The position numbers and the translations under genes are program-made. A DNA stretch of 64,000 nucleotides from NCBI RefSeq assembly GCF_036250695.1, contig NZ_CP109427.1:5518001-5582000 (forward strand), in the 5' to 3' direction. Shown here piece after piece: positions 32,266 through 41,699 of the stretch (the first letter of the stretch is position 1; the number at the start of each line of letters is the position of its first letter). The DNA comes from Streptomyces sp. NBC_01497. GTDB lineage: Bacteria > Actinomycetota > Actinomycetes > Streptomycetales > Streptomycetaceae. The notes below the pieces were generated by a model. It saw only the letters and a list, made by a program, of their open reading frames with translations, had not been told where the DNA came from and searched no databases.

Positions 32266-35200
32266 TCAGCCGCGCGTGAAGCGCAGCGTCCGCAGCTCGA
32301 ACGGGCGCAGCGACACCGTCACCACGTCGCCCGTGCGCTGCGGCGCGGGAGCGTCGGCGAGCGGCCGCTCCAGCAGGTCGGTCGCCACCGCGCCGGTGAC
32401 CGGGAAGCCCGCCGCCAGCGTCGCCGTGGCCCGGCCGCCGCGCGCCTCGTGGAAGCGCACCACGATGTCGCCGCTGCCGTCGTCGGCGAGCTTCACCGCG
32501 GTGACCACCACCGCGTCGTTGTCGAGTGTGACGAGAGGCGCGACGTCCCCGCCGCCACTCAGGCGCCGCTCGGGCAGGTTGACCCGGTAGCCCTCGGTGA
32601 CCGCGTCACCGACCGTGGCGCCGGGCACCAGCGCGTGGTGGAAACGGTGCACGCCCTGATCGGTCTCCGGGTCGGGGAAGCGCGGGGCCCGCAGCAGCGA
32701 CGCGCGCACCGTCGTGGTCGTACCGCCGTCCTCGGCCCGCACCGTACGGGTCACGTCATGGCCGTACGTGGAGTCGTTGACGAGCGCGACGCCCCAGCCG
32801 GGCTCCTCCAGGTGGACGAAGCGGTGGTTGCAGGCCTCGAACTTCGCCCACTCCCAGCTGGTGTTGGTGTGCGTCGCCCGGTAGACGTGACCGAACTGCG
32901 TCTCGGACGCGTACCGTTCGGCGTGCACATCGAGCGGGAAGGCCAGCTTGAGGAACTTCTCACTCTCGTGCCAGTCGACCTCGGTGTGGATGTCCAGACG
33001 ACCGCTGCCCGCCGCCAGGGTCAGGGTCTGCGTGACCTTCGACCCGCCGAAGGACCGGACGATCCGGACCGCCGAGTCATGCTGGAGCGCCGTGAGTTCC
33101 TCGACGTCCGTGAGGTCGGCGCCCGTGTTGCGGTAGAAGGCGTCGACGTCCCAGGCGTCCCACTGGTTGGGGAAGTCGGGGTGCAGCTGGAGCAGGTTCG
33201 CGGCCTGCCCCGGCGCGACGGCCTCGCGTCGCGCCGCGATGTCATAGGCGGAGACGACCAGGCCGCGTGCGTCGATCTCCACCCGCAGCAGGCCGTTGTC
33301 GAGCACGAAACCGCCGTCGGCGCGGCTGCCGACCGCCGTGGCACCCGACGCTACGGGCGCGGACGCACCGCCCGCCGGTACGCCACCCCGGGTGTGCGGG
33401 GCGCCGTTGAAGACCAGCGGCCGCTCGCCCGCGCCGGCGAGGGCGCCCTGGGCGGCGTCGATGATGCCGTTCAGTTCGCCCGCGACCTTCGCGTAGGTCG
33501 CGCGGGCCTCGCGGTGCACCCAGGCGATGGACGAGCCCGGCAGGATGTCGTGGAACTGGTGCAGCAGCACCGTCTTCCAGATCCGGTCCAGCTCCTCGTA
33601 CGGATACGGGAAGGAGGCCCGCACCGCCGCCGTGGCCGCCCACAGCTCCGCCTCCCGCAACAGGTGCTCACTGCGCCGGTTGCCCTGCTTCGTCCCCGCC
33701 TGGCTCGTCAGCGTCGCCCGGTGCAGCTCCAGATACAGCTCACCCACCCACACCGGCGGATCGGGATACTCCGCCTCCGCCTTCGCGAAGAAGTCGGCCG
33801 GCTTCTCCCAGGTCACCGTGGCAGAGCCGTTCAGGTCCCGCAGCCGCGCGGCCTTGGCGACCATCTCGCGCGTCGTCCCGCCGCCGCCGTCCCCGAACCC
33901 GGTCGGGGCGAGCGAGTGCCGCGCCACACCCTTGTCCTTGAAGTTCCGCTCGGCGTGGGCGATCTCGCTGCCCTTCATCGAGCAGTTGTAGGTGTCGACG
34001 GGCGGGAAGTGCGTGAAGATCCGCGTCCCGTCGATGCCCTCCCAGTTGAACGTGTGGTGCGGGAACGTGTTGGTGGCCGACCACGAGATCTTCTGCGTGA
34101 GCAGCCGCTTCGACCCGGCGGCCTTGATGATCTGCGGCAGACCCGCCGCGAAACCGAACGTGTCCGGCAGCCACGCCTCGTCGTTCTCCACCCCGAACTC
34201 GTCCAGGAAGAACCGCTTCCCGTGCACGAACTGCCGGGCCATCGCCTCCGACCCCGGCATGTTCGTGTCCGACTCCACCCACATCCCGCCCGCCGGCACG
34301 AACCGCCCGTCGGCGACGGCCTTGACGACCTTTGCCCACACCTCCGGGCGGTGCTCCTTGATCCACGCCCACTGCTGAGCCTGGGACATGGTGAAGACGA
34401 AATCCGGCTCGTCCTCCAGCAGCGCCGTCATGTTCGACGTCGTACGGGCCACCTTGCGCACGGTCTCGCGCAGCGGCCACAGCCAGGCGGAGTCGATGTG
34501 CGCGTGGCCGACCGCGCTGATGCGGTGCGCCGCGGGATGCGCGGGCTCGGCGAGGACGCCCGCGAGCTCCGCCCGCGCGGCCGCCGCGGTGCCGTTCACG
34601 TCCTGCAGGTCGACCGCGTCCAGCGCCCGGTCCACGGCCCGCAGGATCTCCCACCGGCGGCTGCCCTCGACCGGCAGCTCGGCCATGAGCTCGCCCAGCA
34701 CCTCCAAGTCGATGATCAGTTGCCAGACCGTCTCGTCGAAGACGGCGAGATCCATCCGGGCGAGGCGGTACTGCGGCTCGGACCCGGCGGTCTCCCGGTC
34801 GCCGAGCGGCGTCGGCAGGAAGGGGTGGTAGTCCAGCAGGACCGGGTTGGACGCCGCCTCGATGTGCAGCCGTACCTCCTCGCCGCCCTCGGCGCGCTCG
34901 GCCACCCGCACCCACTGGTTACGGGGGTTGAGACCCTTCACCGGGGTGCCGTCGGGCCGGTAGACGAGGCCCTCGCACTGGAAGCCGGGCATGTTCTCGT
35001 CGAAGCCCAGGTCGAGGACGGCCTCGACGGTCCGGCCCGCCCAGGCGGCGGGAACCGTACCCGTCACCCGGAACCAGCTCGTGCCCCACGGGGCGCCCCA
35101 GCGGTCGCCGACGCGGACGGGGGAGGGCTCGGCGGCGAGGCCCTCCGCGACCGGGACCGGTTCGCCGGGCGCGGTCCACACCGCCACCTCCATCGGCACG

Positions 35201-35283
35201 GCCTCGGGATATACGGCGGGCCTGATGCGCTCGTCGAGGACGCGCTTGAGGCGGGCCTCGACCAGAGAGCGGTCGTCATGCAT
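32266..35283 (-). CDS. Alpha-mannosidase, glycoside hydrolase family 38
   Basis: 1005 residues from ATG 35283 (MHDDRSLVEARLKRVLDERI). GH38 motifs: VGHAHIDSAWLWPLRET (zinc His and Asp, ~258) and WLPDTFGFAAGLPQI (nucleophile Asp, ~371), followed by the KISWSATNTFPHHTF segment, HQFHDILPGSSI, and C-terminal beta domains. No signal peptide, so it trims alpha-mannosides in the cytoplasm with zinc. It is the last gene of the minus-strand operon (binding protein, permeases, GH5, GH38), 178 nt after GH5. The frame continues upstream through a CTGGTG repeat; that extension is not used. Confidence 0.93.
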   Translation of the reverse strand: MHDDRSLVEARLKRVLDERIRPAVYPEAVPMEVAVWTAPGEPVPVAEGLAAEPSPVRVGDRWGAPWGTSWFRVTGTVPAAWAGRTVEAVLDLGFDENMPGFQCEGLVYRPDGTPVKGLNPRNQWVRVAERAEGGEEVRLHIEAASNPVLLDYHPFLPTPLGDRETAGSEPQYRLARMDLAVFDETVWQLIIDLEVLGELMAELPVEGSRRWEILRAVDRALDAVDLQDVNGTAAAARAELAGVLAEPAHPAAHRISAVGHAHIDSAWLWPLRETVRKVARTTSNMTALLEDEPDFVFTMSQAQQWAWIKEHRPEVWAKVVKAVADGRFVPAGGMWVESDTNMPGSEAMARQFVHGKRFFLDEFGVENDEAWLPDTFGFAAGLPQIIKAAGSKRLLTQKISWSATNTFPHHTFNWEGIDGTRIFTHFPPVDTYNCSMKGSEIAHAERNFKDKGVARHSLAPTGFGDGGGGTTREMVAKAARLRDLNGSATVTWEKPADFFAKAEAEYPDPPVWVGELYLELHRATLTSQAGTKQGNRRSEHLLREAELWAATAAVRASFPYPYEELDRIWKTVLLHQFHDILPGSSIAWVHREARATYAKVAGELNGIIDAAQGALAGAGERPLVFNGAPHTRGGVPAGGASAPVASGATAVGSRADGGFVLDNGLLRVEIDARGLVVSAYDIAARREAVAPGQAANLLQLHPDFPNQWDAWDVDAFYRNTGADLTDVEELTALQHDSAVRIVRSFGGSKVTQTLTLAAGSGRLDIHTEVDWHESEKFLKLAFPLDVHAERYASETQFGHVYRATHTNTSWEWAKFEACNHRFVHLEEPGWGVALVNDSTYGHDVTRTVRAEDGGTTTTVRASLLRAPRFPDPETDQGVHRFHHALVPGATVGDAVTEGYRVNLPERRLSGGGDVAPLVTLDNDAVVVTAVKLADDGSGDIVVRFHEARGGRATATLAAGFPVTGAVATDLLERPLADAPAPQRTGDVVTVSLRPFELRTLRFTRG

Positions 35284-35300
35284 GAGAGGTGGCTCCGTTG

Positions 35301-35326
35301 CTGGTGCTGGTGCTGGTGCTGGTGCT
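35301..35326. repeat. 6-bp tandem repeat before the mannosidase start
   Basis: About four copies of CTGGTG, 18-43 nt upstream of the GH38 start on its leader side. Copy-number change here could alter leader length or spacing. Confidence 0.7.
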
Positions 35327-35461
35327 TGTACAGGTGGTGCGGCTGGTACGGGTGAGACGGTGCCGCTGACGCCGCTCGCCGCTCGGGGGAGGACGTGGCG
35401 GTGTACCACCGGCACTGTGGTGCGTCGGGGCGGGCGGCCCCCGCCGCCCTGTGCTGGGGAC

Positions 35462-36715
35462 TCAGCCTGTCACAGCGTCCGGAGCGACCACCTCGGTGAT
35501 CCCCCGCTCCGCGAGGTGCTGCTTGTCGTCGGCCCGGCTCGCGAGCACCGTCGTCGGCCGCACCCCGTCCGCGCACAGCCGCGCGAACGCCTCGAAGACC
35601 GGGCCTCCGGGCGCGCACACCGAGCGGCGGGGCGCGGTGTCGTCGTCACCCGCGTCCACCACCAGGGCGGTGGTGCGCGGCGCCGGGGTGTACGGGCGCT
35701 CCCGCCATGACCTCGCGGCCCGTGCGACGGCCTCGCCCGCCGGCTTGACCGCGCCGTCGGAGGTCAGCAGCCCGAGGCCGTACTCCAGCTCGGGGAAGTC
35801 GGCGAGCGAGCGGGAGACGTCGTGCGAGCACCACCAGGTGACGCCCCACAGGTCCGCGCAGTCCAGGGCACCCGCGAGGGTCGCCTCGGTGAACTCCGCG
35901 GCCCGCTCCGGCGGGATCAGCGGCCCCGGCGCGCCCACCTCCTGCAGCCACACCGGCCGGTGCGGCTCGTGCGCCCAGGCCTTCGACAGCTCGATCAGGT
36001 ACGCGGCGTGCCGGACGGTCGCGGTGCCGTCCGGTCCGTGGCGCTGCGCCGTGCCGTTGAACACCCACGAGTGCACGGCGGTCATCGCGCCGAGGCGGGC
36101 CGCGTGCGCGGGCGTGAACGGCTGGTCGTCCTGGTACCAGGCGGCGTCGTACTCGGCGTGCAGGTGGGGGCGGCCCGGCGCGCCCTCCTCGCAGGCGGCG
36201 AGCAGCCGCTGCAGCCAGGTGCCCGCCTCCTCGGTGGTGACGCGGTCCGGGTCGGGGTGCGGGTCGGCCGCGAACTGGGCGACCTCGTTGCCGAGGGTCA
36301 TGCCGATGAAGTTGGGCCGGTCGGCGAGTGCGGCGGCCAGTGTCCGCAGGTAGGCGGCCTGCCCCGCGACGACGTCCTCGTCGGTGAAGAGGTTGCGGCG
36401 GTGCCAGGTCCGGGTCCACGCGGGCAGGAAGTCGAAGCTGGACAGGTGGCCCTGGAGGCCGTCCACGTTGACGTCGAGCCCCCGCTCGGCCGCCGCGTCG
36501 GCGAGCTGGACGAGCTGCTCGACGGCGCGCGGCCGGATCAGGGTCCGGTTGGGCTGGAAGTACGGCCAGATCGGGAAGACGCGGATGTGGTCGAGGCCGA
36601 GCGCGGCGATCGAGTCGAGATCGGCGCGTACGGCGTCGATGTCGAAGTCGAGCCAGTGGTGGAACCACCCCTGGCTGGGTGTGTAGTTGACGCCGAAGCG
36701 GACCGCAGGGGGCAT
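35462..36715 (-). CDS. Glycoside hydrolase family 5-like (cellulase/mannanase fold), cytoplasmic
   Basis: 417 residues from ATG 36715. RFGVNYTPSQGWFHHWLDFD opens a TIM barrel. The acid/base Glu is in GMTLGNEVAQF (~141) and the nucleophile Glu in PVWLQEVGAPG (~257), with VNVDGLQGHLSSFDFLPAWT between. The layout is clan GH-A, GH5-like. There is no signal peptide, so imported oligosaccharides are its likely substrates. It lies between the sugar permeases and GH38, making a beta-mannosidase or mannobiosidase-like step plausible. Exact specificity is not readable. Confidence 0.75.
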   Translation of the reverse strand: MPPAVRFGVNYTPSQGWFHHWLDFDIDAVRADLDSIAALGLDHIRVFPIWPYFQPNRTLIRPRAVEQLVQLADAAAERGLDVNVDGLQGHLSSFDFLPAWTRTWHRRNLFTDEDVVAGQAAYLRTLAAALADRPNFIGMTLGNEVAQFAADPHPDPDRVTTEEAGTWLQRLLAACEEGAPGRPHLHAEYDAAWYQDDQPFTPAHAARLGAMTAVHSWVFNGTAQRHGPDGTATVRHAAYLIELSKAWAHEPHRPVWLQEVGAPGPLIPPERAAEFTEATLAGALDCADLWGVTWWCSHDVSRSLADFPELEYGLGLLTSDGAVKPAGEAVARAARSWRERPYTPAPRTTALVVDAGDDDTAPRRSVCAPGGPVFEAFARLCADGVRPTTVLASRADDKQHLAERGITEVVAPDAVTG

Positions 36716-37050
36716 GACGTTCCTGGTTCTGTGGAGCGGGTGCGTGGGGGCAGGACGGGGTGGCACAGGCCGGGACGGGGTGGCACGGTGGGGCCCGGAC
36801 GAGGCGGTGCGGGGGGACCGGGACGGGACGGGGCGGTGCGAGGGAGCCGGACGCGGGTCCCGGTACGAGCGGGCCGGGCCGGGTGGCGGTCCCCGGGGGC
36901 GGGCGACGCGTGACGGACCCGGCCGCCCCCGCCGGACAGGGGCGCCGGCGACCCGACGGCGGCGCGGCCCGCGCCCCGCGTGCTGCCGTCCTCGCGCCCG
37001 CGTACGGCAGCGCCGCAGGCTTACGGCACCGGTCACCGCGGTCCGCCCGC
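36716..37050. other. GC-rich spacer between permease and GH5 genes
   Basis: 335 bp inside the minus-strand operon. It has imperfect repeats of GGGACGGGGTGGCAC-type words and GGACCGGGACGGGACGG. No gene, no clean hairpin and no recognisable promoter is seen, so GH5 may or may not share the transporter transcript. Confidence 0.35.
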
Positions 37051-37995
37051 TCAGCCCTTGACGGCGCCCTCCCCGACACCGCGGAAGAAGTACCGCTGGA
37101 GGCAGGCGAACAGGATGATCAGCGGCACGACGGCGATGACCGTGCCGGCCGCCACGAGCCGCTGGTCGTCGGCGAACGTGCCGTGCAGGTAGTTGAGTCC
37201 GATCGTGAGCGTGAACTTCGTGGAGTCGCTGAGCACGATCAGCGGCCACAGGAAATCGTCCCACGACCCCATGAAGGCGAAGATGGCCACCACGGCGAGG
37301 GTGCCCCGGACCGAAGGCAGGGCGATCCGGAGGAACCGCTGCCAGGCGTTCGCGCCGTCCACGATGGCTGCCTCGTCCACCTCCGGCGGGAGGTGGAGGA
37401 ACGCGTTGCGCATCAGCAGGACGTTCATCGCCCCGACACAGCCGGGCAGCAGCACGCCGAGCAGTGTGTTGTTGAGCCCGAGCGAGCGCATCGTCTGGAA
37501 CTGGGCGATGATGATGCCCTCCACCGGGACGAGCATCGCCACGATGAACACGAGCGTCAGCAGCCTGCGGCCCCGGTAGCGCAGCCGGGCTATCGCGTAT
37601 CCGGCGAGCGCCGAACCGACGCAGTTCGTCAGGACGTTGGCGCCCGCGACCTTGAGCGAGTTCAGTGCGTAGGTCCACACCGGGATGGTGTCGGCGACAC
37701 GGGTGTAGTTGTGCAGGGTCGGGTGCGCGGGCAGGAACGACGGGGGTGTGCTGAAGATGTCCTCCGTCGGCCCCTTCAGGGAGGTGGCCAGCTGCCAGAC
37801 GAACGGGCCCACCGTCAGGGCCAGGACGGCGACGAGCAGTACGTACCGTACGACCAGTTCCCAGGGGGCGACCCGGCTCCCGTGCTCGTCGGTGAAGCGG
37901 GCCTTCTTGCGCGGCTCGAGTTGCCCGGGGGCGGTGTGGTGCGGGTGTCCGGCCTCATCGCGGCCGGCGGCGCGGTGGCCGGTGGTGGAGCTCAC
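37051..37995 (-). CDS. Carbohydrate ABC transporter permease (MalG-type)
   Basis: 314 residues from GTG 37995, which overlaps the stop of the first permease (GTGA). Six TM helices start with LVVRYVLLVAVLALTVGPFV. The cytoplasmic EAA loop is EVDEAAIVDGANAWQRFLRI, and the protein ends YFFRGVGEGAVKG, as in MalG/CUT1 permeases. It forms a heterodimer with the next gene product. No ATPase gene is in the cluster, so a shared MsiK-type ATPase, as in other Streptomyces CUT1 systems, is inferred. Confidence 0.92.
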   Translation of the reverse strand: MSSTTGHRAAGRDEAGHPHHTAPGQLEPRKKARFTDEHGSRVAPWELVVRYVLLVAVLALTVGPFVWQLATSLKGPTEDIFSTPPSFLPAHPTLHNYTRVADTIPVWTYALNSLKVAGANVLTNCVGSALAGYAIARLRYRGRRLLTLVFIVAMLVPVEGIIIAQFQTMRSLGLNNTLLGVLLPGCVGAMNVLLMRNAFLHLPPEVDEAAIVDGANAWQRFLRIALPSVRGTLAVVAIFAFMGSWDDFLWPLIVLSDSTKFTLTIGLNYLHGTFADDQRLVAAGTVIAVVPLIILFACLQRYFFRGVGEGAVKG

Positions 37996-38987
37996 GCTTC
38001 CTCCTTGCGGTCGGCGCGCAGCACGAGCAGCATCAGCCCGACGGTGATGACGAACACGACGACGGACAGGGCGGAGGCGTAACCGACGCGGCCGGTCAGG
38101 CCGGTTCCGGTGCGCTCCACGAGCATCACGAGCGTGGTGTCCTCGCCCGCCGGGCCGCCCTTCGGCCCCGCCATCACGTAGACCTCGGAGAACACCTTGA
38201 ACGCGGCGACCGAGGAGAGCGCGGCCACCAGGACCATCGTGGAGCGCACGGCGGGGACGGTGACGGAAAGGAAGCGGCGCATCGCGCCCGCGCCGTCCAC
38301 CGACGCCGCCTCGTGCAGCTCCCGGGGCACGTTCGCGAGGGCCGAGAGATAGATGATCATGTAGTAGCCGAGGCCCTTCCACACCGTGACGAACATGGCG
38401 CTCAGCAGGAGCAGCCACTGGTCACTGAGGAAGCCGACATGGCCGATCCCCACCTCGTCGAGCACCGCGTTGATCAGCCCGCGGTCGTCCAGCATCCACA
38501 CCCAGATCAGCCCGACCACGACGATCGAGGCGACGACCGGTGTGTAGAAGGCGCTGCGGAAGAACGCGATACCGGGGATCCTCTTCTGCACCAGCAGCGC
38601 GAGCAGCAGCGGCAGGACCACCAGGGCCGGCACGACCACGACCATGTACAGCGCGCTGTTGCGCAGGCCGATCCAGAACATGTCGTCGTGCAGCATCTCC
38701 GTGAAGTTCGCGAACCCCACCCACTGGCCGGCGACGAGAGCCCGGCGGTCGGTGAAGGAGTCGACGAGCGTGGAGATGAACGGGTACAGGATGAAGACGC
38801 AGACGACCACCAGGCCGGGTGCGGCGAACAGCCAGGGCGTGAAGGGCAGATGGCGCCGGGCGGCCCGGGGGCCGGCCGGGCGCGGAGCCGCGGGCCGGGC
38901 GCCGGACGCGGAGCCGGGCCCGGGGCCCGCCCCCGCGCCGGCGAGGGAGCCGGCGGCGGTGGCGGGCCCGGCGGTGGGGCTGGTCAT
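37992..38987 (-). CDS. Carbohydrate ABC transporter permease (MalF-type)
   Basis: 331 residues. A 45-residue Ala/Gly/Pro-rich N-terminus precedes six TM helices beginning LPFTPWLFAAPGLVVVCVFI. The EAA loop is ELHEAASVDGAGAMRRFLSV. It is translationally coupled to the MalG-type gene downstream and lies 20 nt after the binding-protein gene. Together they import a mannose-containing oligosaccharide, judged from the GH38 and GH5 genes in the operon. Confidence 0.92.
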   Translation of the reverse strand: MTSPTAGPATAAGSLAGAGAGPGPGSASGARPAAPRPAGPRAARRHLPFTPWLFAAPGLVVVCVFILYPFISTLVDSFTDRRALVAGQWVGFANFTEMLHDDMFWIGLRNSALYMVVVVPALVVLPLLLALLVQKRIPGIAFFRSAFYTPVVASIVVVGLIWVWMLDDRGLINAVLDEVGIGHVGFLSDQWLLLLSAMFVTVWKGLGYYMIIYLSALANVPRELHEAASVDGAGAMRRFLSVTVPAVRSTMVLVAALSSVAAFKVFSEVYVMAGPKGGPAGEDTTLVMLVERTGTGLTGRVGYASALSVVVFVITVGLMLLVLRADRKEEA

Positions 38988-39007
38988 GGTGTGTGCCGCT
39001 CCCGCTC

Positions 39008-40321
39008 TCAGCTCTGCTTCAGCAGCTGGTCGCAGGACTTGACCGCCGCGTCCATCGCGGCCTGCGGGGACTCCTTGCCCTGGAGGGCCTTGGCGACCTC
39101 GTTGCCGAGCTCGGTCTTCATCTGGTCACTGAAGACGACGGGGGTGTAGTTCACCGCGTTCTTCAGGGACTTGGCGGCGGCTACCCGGACGCGGGCGGTG
39201 TCGGTGCCGTCCTCCTTGGTGAAGTACGGGTCGTCGAGTGTGCCCGCCGTGCTCGGGAAGATCGCGGCCTTCTTCGCGAACGACAGCTGGTTCTGCGAGT
39301 CGGTCACGAAGTGGGCGAAGGCGATGGAGGTCGCCTTCTGCTTGGTGGCCTTGTTCACCATCAGGCCCATGACGTACATGTTGACCTTGCCGGTGCTGGT
39401 GATCTGGTTCGTGATGCCGATGTTCTTGTAGAGCGTCGGGGCCTGGGTCTTGAAGTTGCCGAGGTCCAGCGCGCTGCCCGGGTTCATCGCGACGGCCTGG
39501 GTGAGGAACTTCTGCCCGGCCGAGTCGGGGGTGGCGGTGAGCGCCTGCGGGTCGAGCGCGTGCGCCTTGTAGAGCTTGACGTACTGCGTCAGCAGGTCGA
39601 CGCCCTTGGCGTCGTTGAAGCTGAAGCCGTCGCCCTTGCTGTTCATGATCTGCACGCCGTACCGGCCGAAGTCCTCGATCGTGGGCACGTTGGAGAGCGT
39701 GGCGATCTTGCCGTGGCTGTTCTTCGAGATGGTGAGCGCGTCGCTGAACAGCTGGCCGTACGTCGTCGGCGGCTTCTCCGGGTCCAGGCCGGCCTTCTTG
39801 AACAGGGCCTTGTTGTAGAAAAGCGGGCCGGTGTTGAGGTACCAGGGGAAGGCGTACGTCCCCTGCAGGCCCGGCACTTCGCTGCTCGCCCAGGCGCCGG
39901 GCAGGTACTCCTTCTTGTACTTCGCGGCGGCCGGGTCGCTGTCCAGGTCGAGCGCGAGGCCCGCCTGCGCGAGTGGGGCGCCGAGGTCGGGGGAGACGTT
40001 GACGACGTCGGGCAGCGTCCCGCCGGAGGCGTCGGCGCTCAGCTTGTCCGCGTAGTTGTCGGCGGGCTGGTCGACCCATTTCACGTGGGTGCCGGGGTAC
40101 TTCTTCTGGAAGTCCGCTATGAGCGTGTTGAAGTACGTCTGGTAAGTGGCCTTCAGATTCCACGTCTGGAAAGTGATCGACCCGTCGATCTTGCCGGAGC
40201 CGGAGGCCGAGGACCCGCCCGAGCTGCCGGAACCTCCACCGCAGGCGCTCAGGGGAAGAAGGACGGCGACCGCAGCGGCGGCTACGGCCGCCTTCTGGGG
40301 GACTCTGCTGGAAAAGCGCAC
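39008..40321 (-). CDS. Sugar-binding lipoprotein of the ABC transporter
   Basis: 437 residues from GTG 40321. Lipoprotein signal with lipobox LSAC (Cys27), then a Ser/Gly linker and an extracellular solute-binding fold of family 1: GKIDGSITFQTWN, FQKKYPGTHVKWV, PDVVNVSPDLGAPLAQ, GTYAFPWYLNTGPLFYNKAL. It captures the oligosaccharide outside the membrane and delivers it to the two permeases. It is the promoter-proximal gene of the mannoside operon, opposite the LacI gene across two operators. Confidence 0.93.
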   Translation of the reverse strand: MRFSSRVPQKAAVAAAAVAVLLPLSACGGGSGSSGGSSASGSGKIDGSITFQTWNLKATYQTYFNTLIADFQKKYPGTHVKWVDQPADNYADKLSADASGGTLPDVVNVSPDLGAPLAQAGLALDLDSDPAAAKYKKEYLPGAWASSEVPGLQGTYAFPWYLNTGPLFYNKALFKKAGLDPEKPPTTYGQLFSDALTISKNSHGKIATLSNVPTIEDFGRYGVQIMNSKGDGFSFNDAKGVDLLTQYVKLYKAHALDPQALTATPDSAGQKFLTQAVAMNPGSALDLGNFKTQAPTLYKNIGITNQITSTGKVNMYVMGLMVNKATKQKATSIAFAHFVTDSQNQLSFAKKAAIFPSTAGTLDDPYFTKEDGTDTARVRVAAAKSLKNAVNYTPVVFSDQMKTELGNEVAKALQGKESPQAAMDAAVKSCDQLLKQS

Positions 40322-40515
40322 GGCAAACGGCTCCTTTGCTCAACCCGGGCGTGGCGCGGTGCCCGCCCGCCAGGCCGGGGCCCGGGGCGGTGACTGCCGC
40401 GCAGCAGACCTTGCACGTCGTCCGGATGAAATGTCAATGCATCTGGCGGGCGGAAAAGCGATCCGTCGATGAACATGCAGGTCACCGGCGTACGAAGGGT
40501 GTCGATGATCAAGAA

Positions 40516-40553
40516 CTAATGCGCTTTAGGTGATCGTGGCTCAAGCGCTTTAG
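40516..40553. promoter_or_regulatory. Two LacI-family operators between the mannoside operon and its regulator
   Basis: CTAATGCGCTTTAG (40516-40529) and CTCAAGCGCTTTAG (40540-40553) are 14-bp near-palindromes with the central CG typical of LacI sites, 24 bp apart centre to centre. They lie ~200 nt upstream of the binding-protein gene and ~55 nt upstream of the repressor start. Presumed consensus CTMAWGCGCTTTAG. Confidence 0.8.
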
Positions 40554-40607
40554 TCACCAGGCCCCATGGGCTACGCTGGCGCCCCTACCGTCACCGAGGG
40601 GGCAGGC

Positions 40608-41657
40608 ATGCCGGTTCGACGCTCGTCCGCACGTCGCCCGACGATGAAGGACATCGCACAGCGCGCGGGGGTGTCGGAGAGCGCGGTGTCGTTCGCGCTC
40701 AACGACCGCCCCGGAGTCTCCGACATCACCCGGGACCGGGTGCGCCGCGTCGCCGAGCAGCTGGGCTGGCGCCCCAGCGCCGCCGCCCGCCAGCTCTCCG
40801 GTGAGGGCTCGGCGACGGTGGGCCTGGTGGTCGCCCGCCCGGCGGACACCCTGGGCGTCGACTCCTTCTTCCTCCAGCTGATCTCGGGCATCCAGGAGGG
40901 CCTCGCCAGCCGCCATCTCGGGCTGCTGTTCCAGGTCGTGGAGGACGTGGACGACGAGTGCGAGGTGTACCGGCGGTGGTGGGCCGAACGCCGGGTGGAC
41001 GGTGTGCTGGTGGTCGACCCGCGGACGGACGACCCGCGCCCCGGACTCCTCGCGGAACTCGGCCTGCCCGCCGTCATCATCGGCGGTGTGCCCGGTCGGC
41101 AGCGGCCCGACCTCTCGACCGTGTGGGCGGACGACGCGGGCGCGATGGCCGCCGTCGTGGACCGGCTCTACGCGCTCGGCCACCGGCACATCGTGCACAT
41201 CGCGGGCCTGCCCGACCTCGCGCACACCGAACGCCGCATCAGGACGCTGCGGGCCGAGGCCGAGCGGCGCGGGCTCACCGGTGTGCGGTCCCTGACCACC
41301 GACTACTCGGACACCGAGGGCGCGGCGGCCGCCCGCAGCGTGCTCACCTCACCGGACCCGCCGACGGCGCTCGTGTACGACAACGACGTGATGGCGGTGG
41401 CCGGCGTCGCCGCGGCGTCCGCGCTGGGCTTCTCCGTACCGGGTGACGTCTCCATCGTGGCTTGGGAGGACTCGGCGTTGTGCCGGATGGTCCACCCCTG
41501 GCTGTCCGCCCTGACCCGGGACACTCTCGCCTTCGGCCGGACGGCGGCCACGGAACTGCTCTCGCTGCTGGACGGCGCCCCGGCCCGCACGGTCCAGGTG
41601 CCGGTGCCGCGCCTCATCGAACGGGAGTCGACGGGCACGGCCAAGTCCGGCGCGTGA
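40608..41657 (+). CDS. LacI-family transcriptional repressor of the mannoside locus
   Basis: 349 residues from ATG 40608 (GAGGGGG upstream). HTH: PTMKDIAQRAGVSESAVSFA, then VRRVAEQLGWRPSAAARQLS (hinge helix). The periplasmic-binding-like effector domain runs from VGLVVARPADTLG through FSVPGDVSIVAWEDSALCRM to the end. Divergent placement and the two operators make it the repressor of the transport/GH5/GH38 operon and of itself, released by an imported mannoside. The effector is inferred. Confidence 0.9.
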   Translation: MPVRRSSARRPTMKDIAQRAGVSESAVSFALNDRPGVSDITRDRVRRVAEQLGWRPSAAARQLSGEGSATVGLVVARPADTLGVDSFFLQLISGIQEGLASRHLGLLFQVVEDVDDECEVYRRWWAERRVDGVLVVDPRTDDPRPGLLAELGLPAVIIGGVPGRQRPDLSTVWADDAGAMAAVVDRLYALGHRHIVHIAGLPDLAHTERRIRTLRAEAERRGLTGVRSLTTDYSDTEGAAAARSVLTSPDPPTALVYDNDVMAVAGVAAASALGFSVPGDVSIVAWEDSALCRMVHPWLSALTRDTLAFGRTAATELLSLLDGAPARTVQVPVPRLIERESTGTAKSGA

Positions 41658-41699
41658 CACGGAACTTGGCCCCGGGGGCGCCCAGTGCCCGACCATCCG

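Noticed and set aside
32230..35355. 1041-codon plus-strand frame opposite the GH38 gene
   Set aside because: Antisense shadow; the minus strand carries intact GH38 catalytic motifs and normal codon use.
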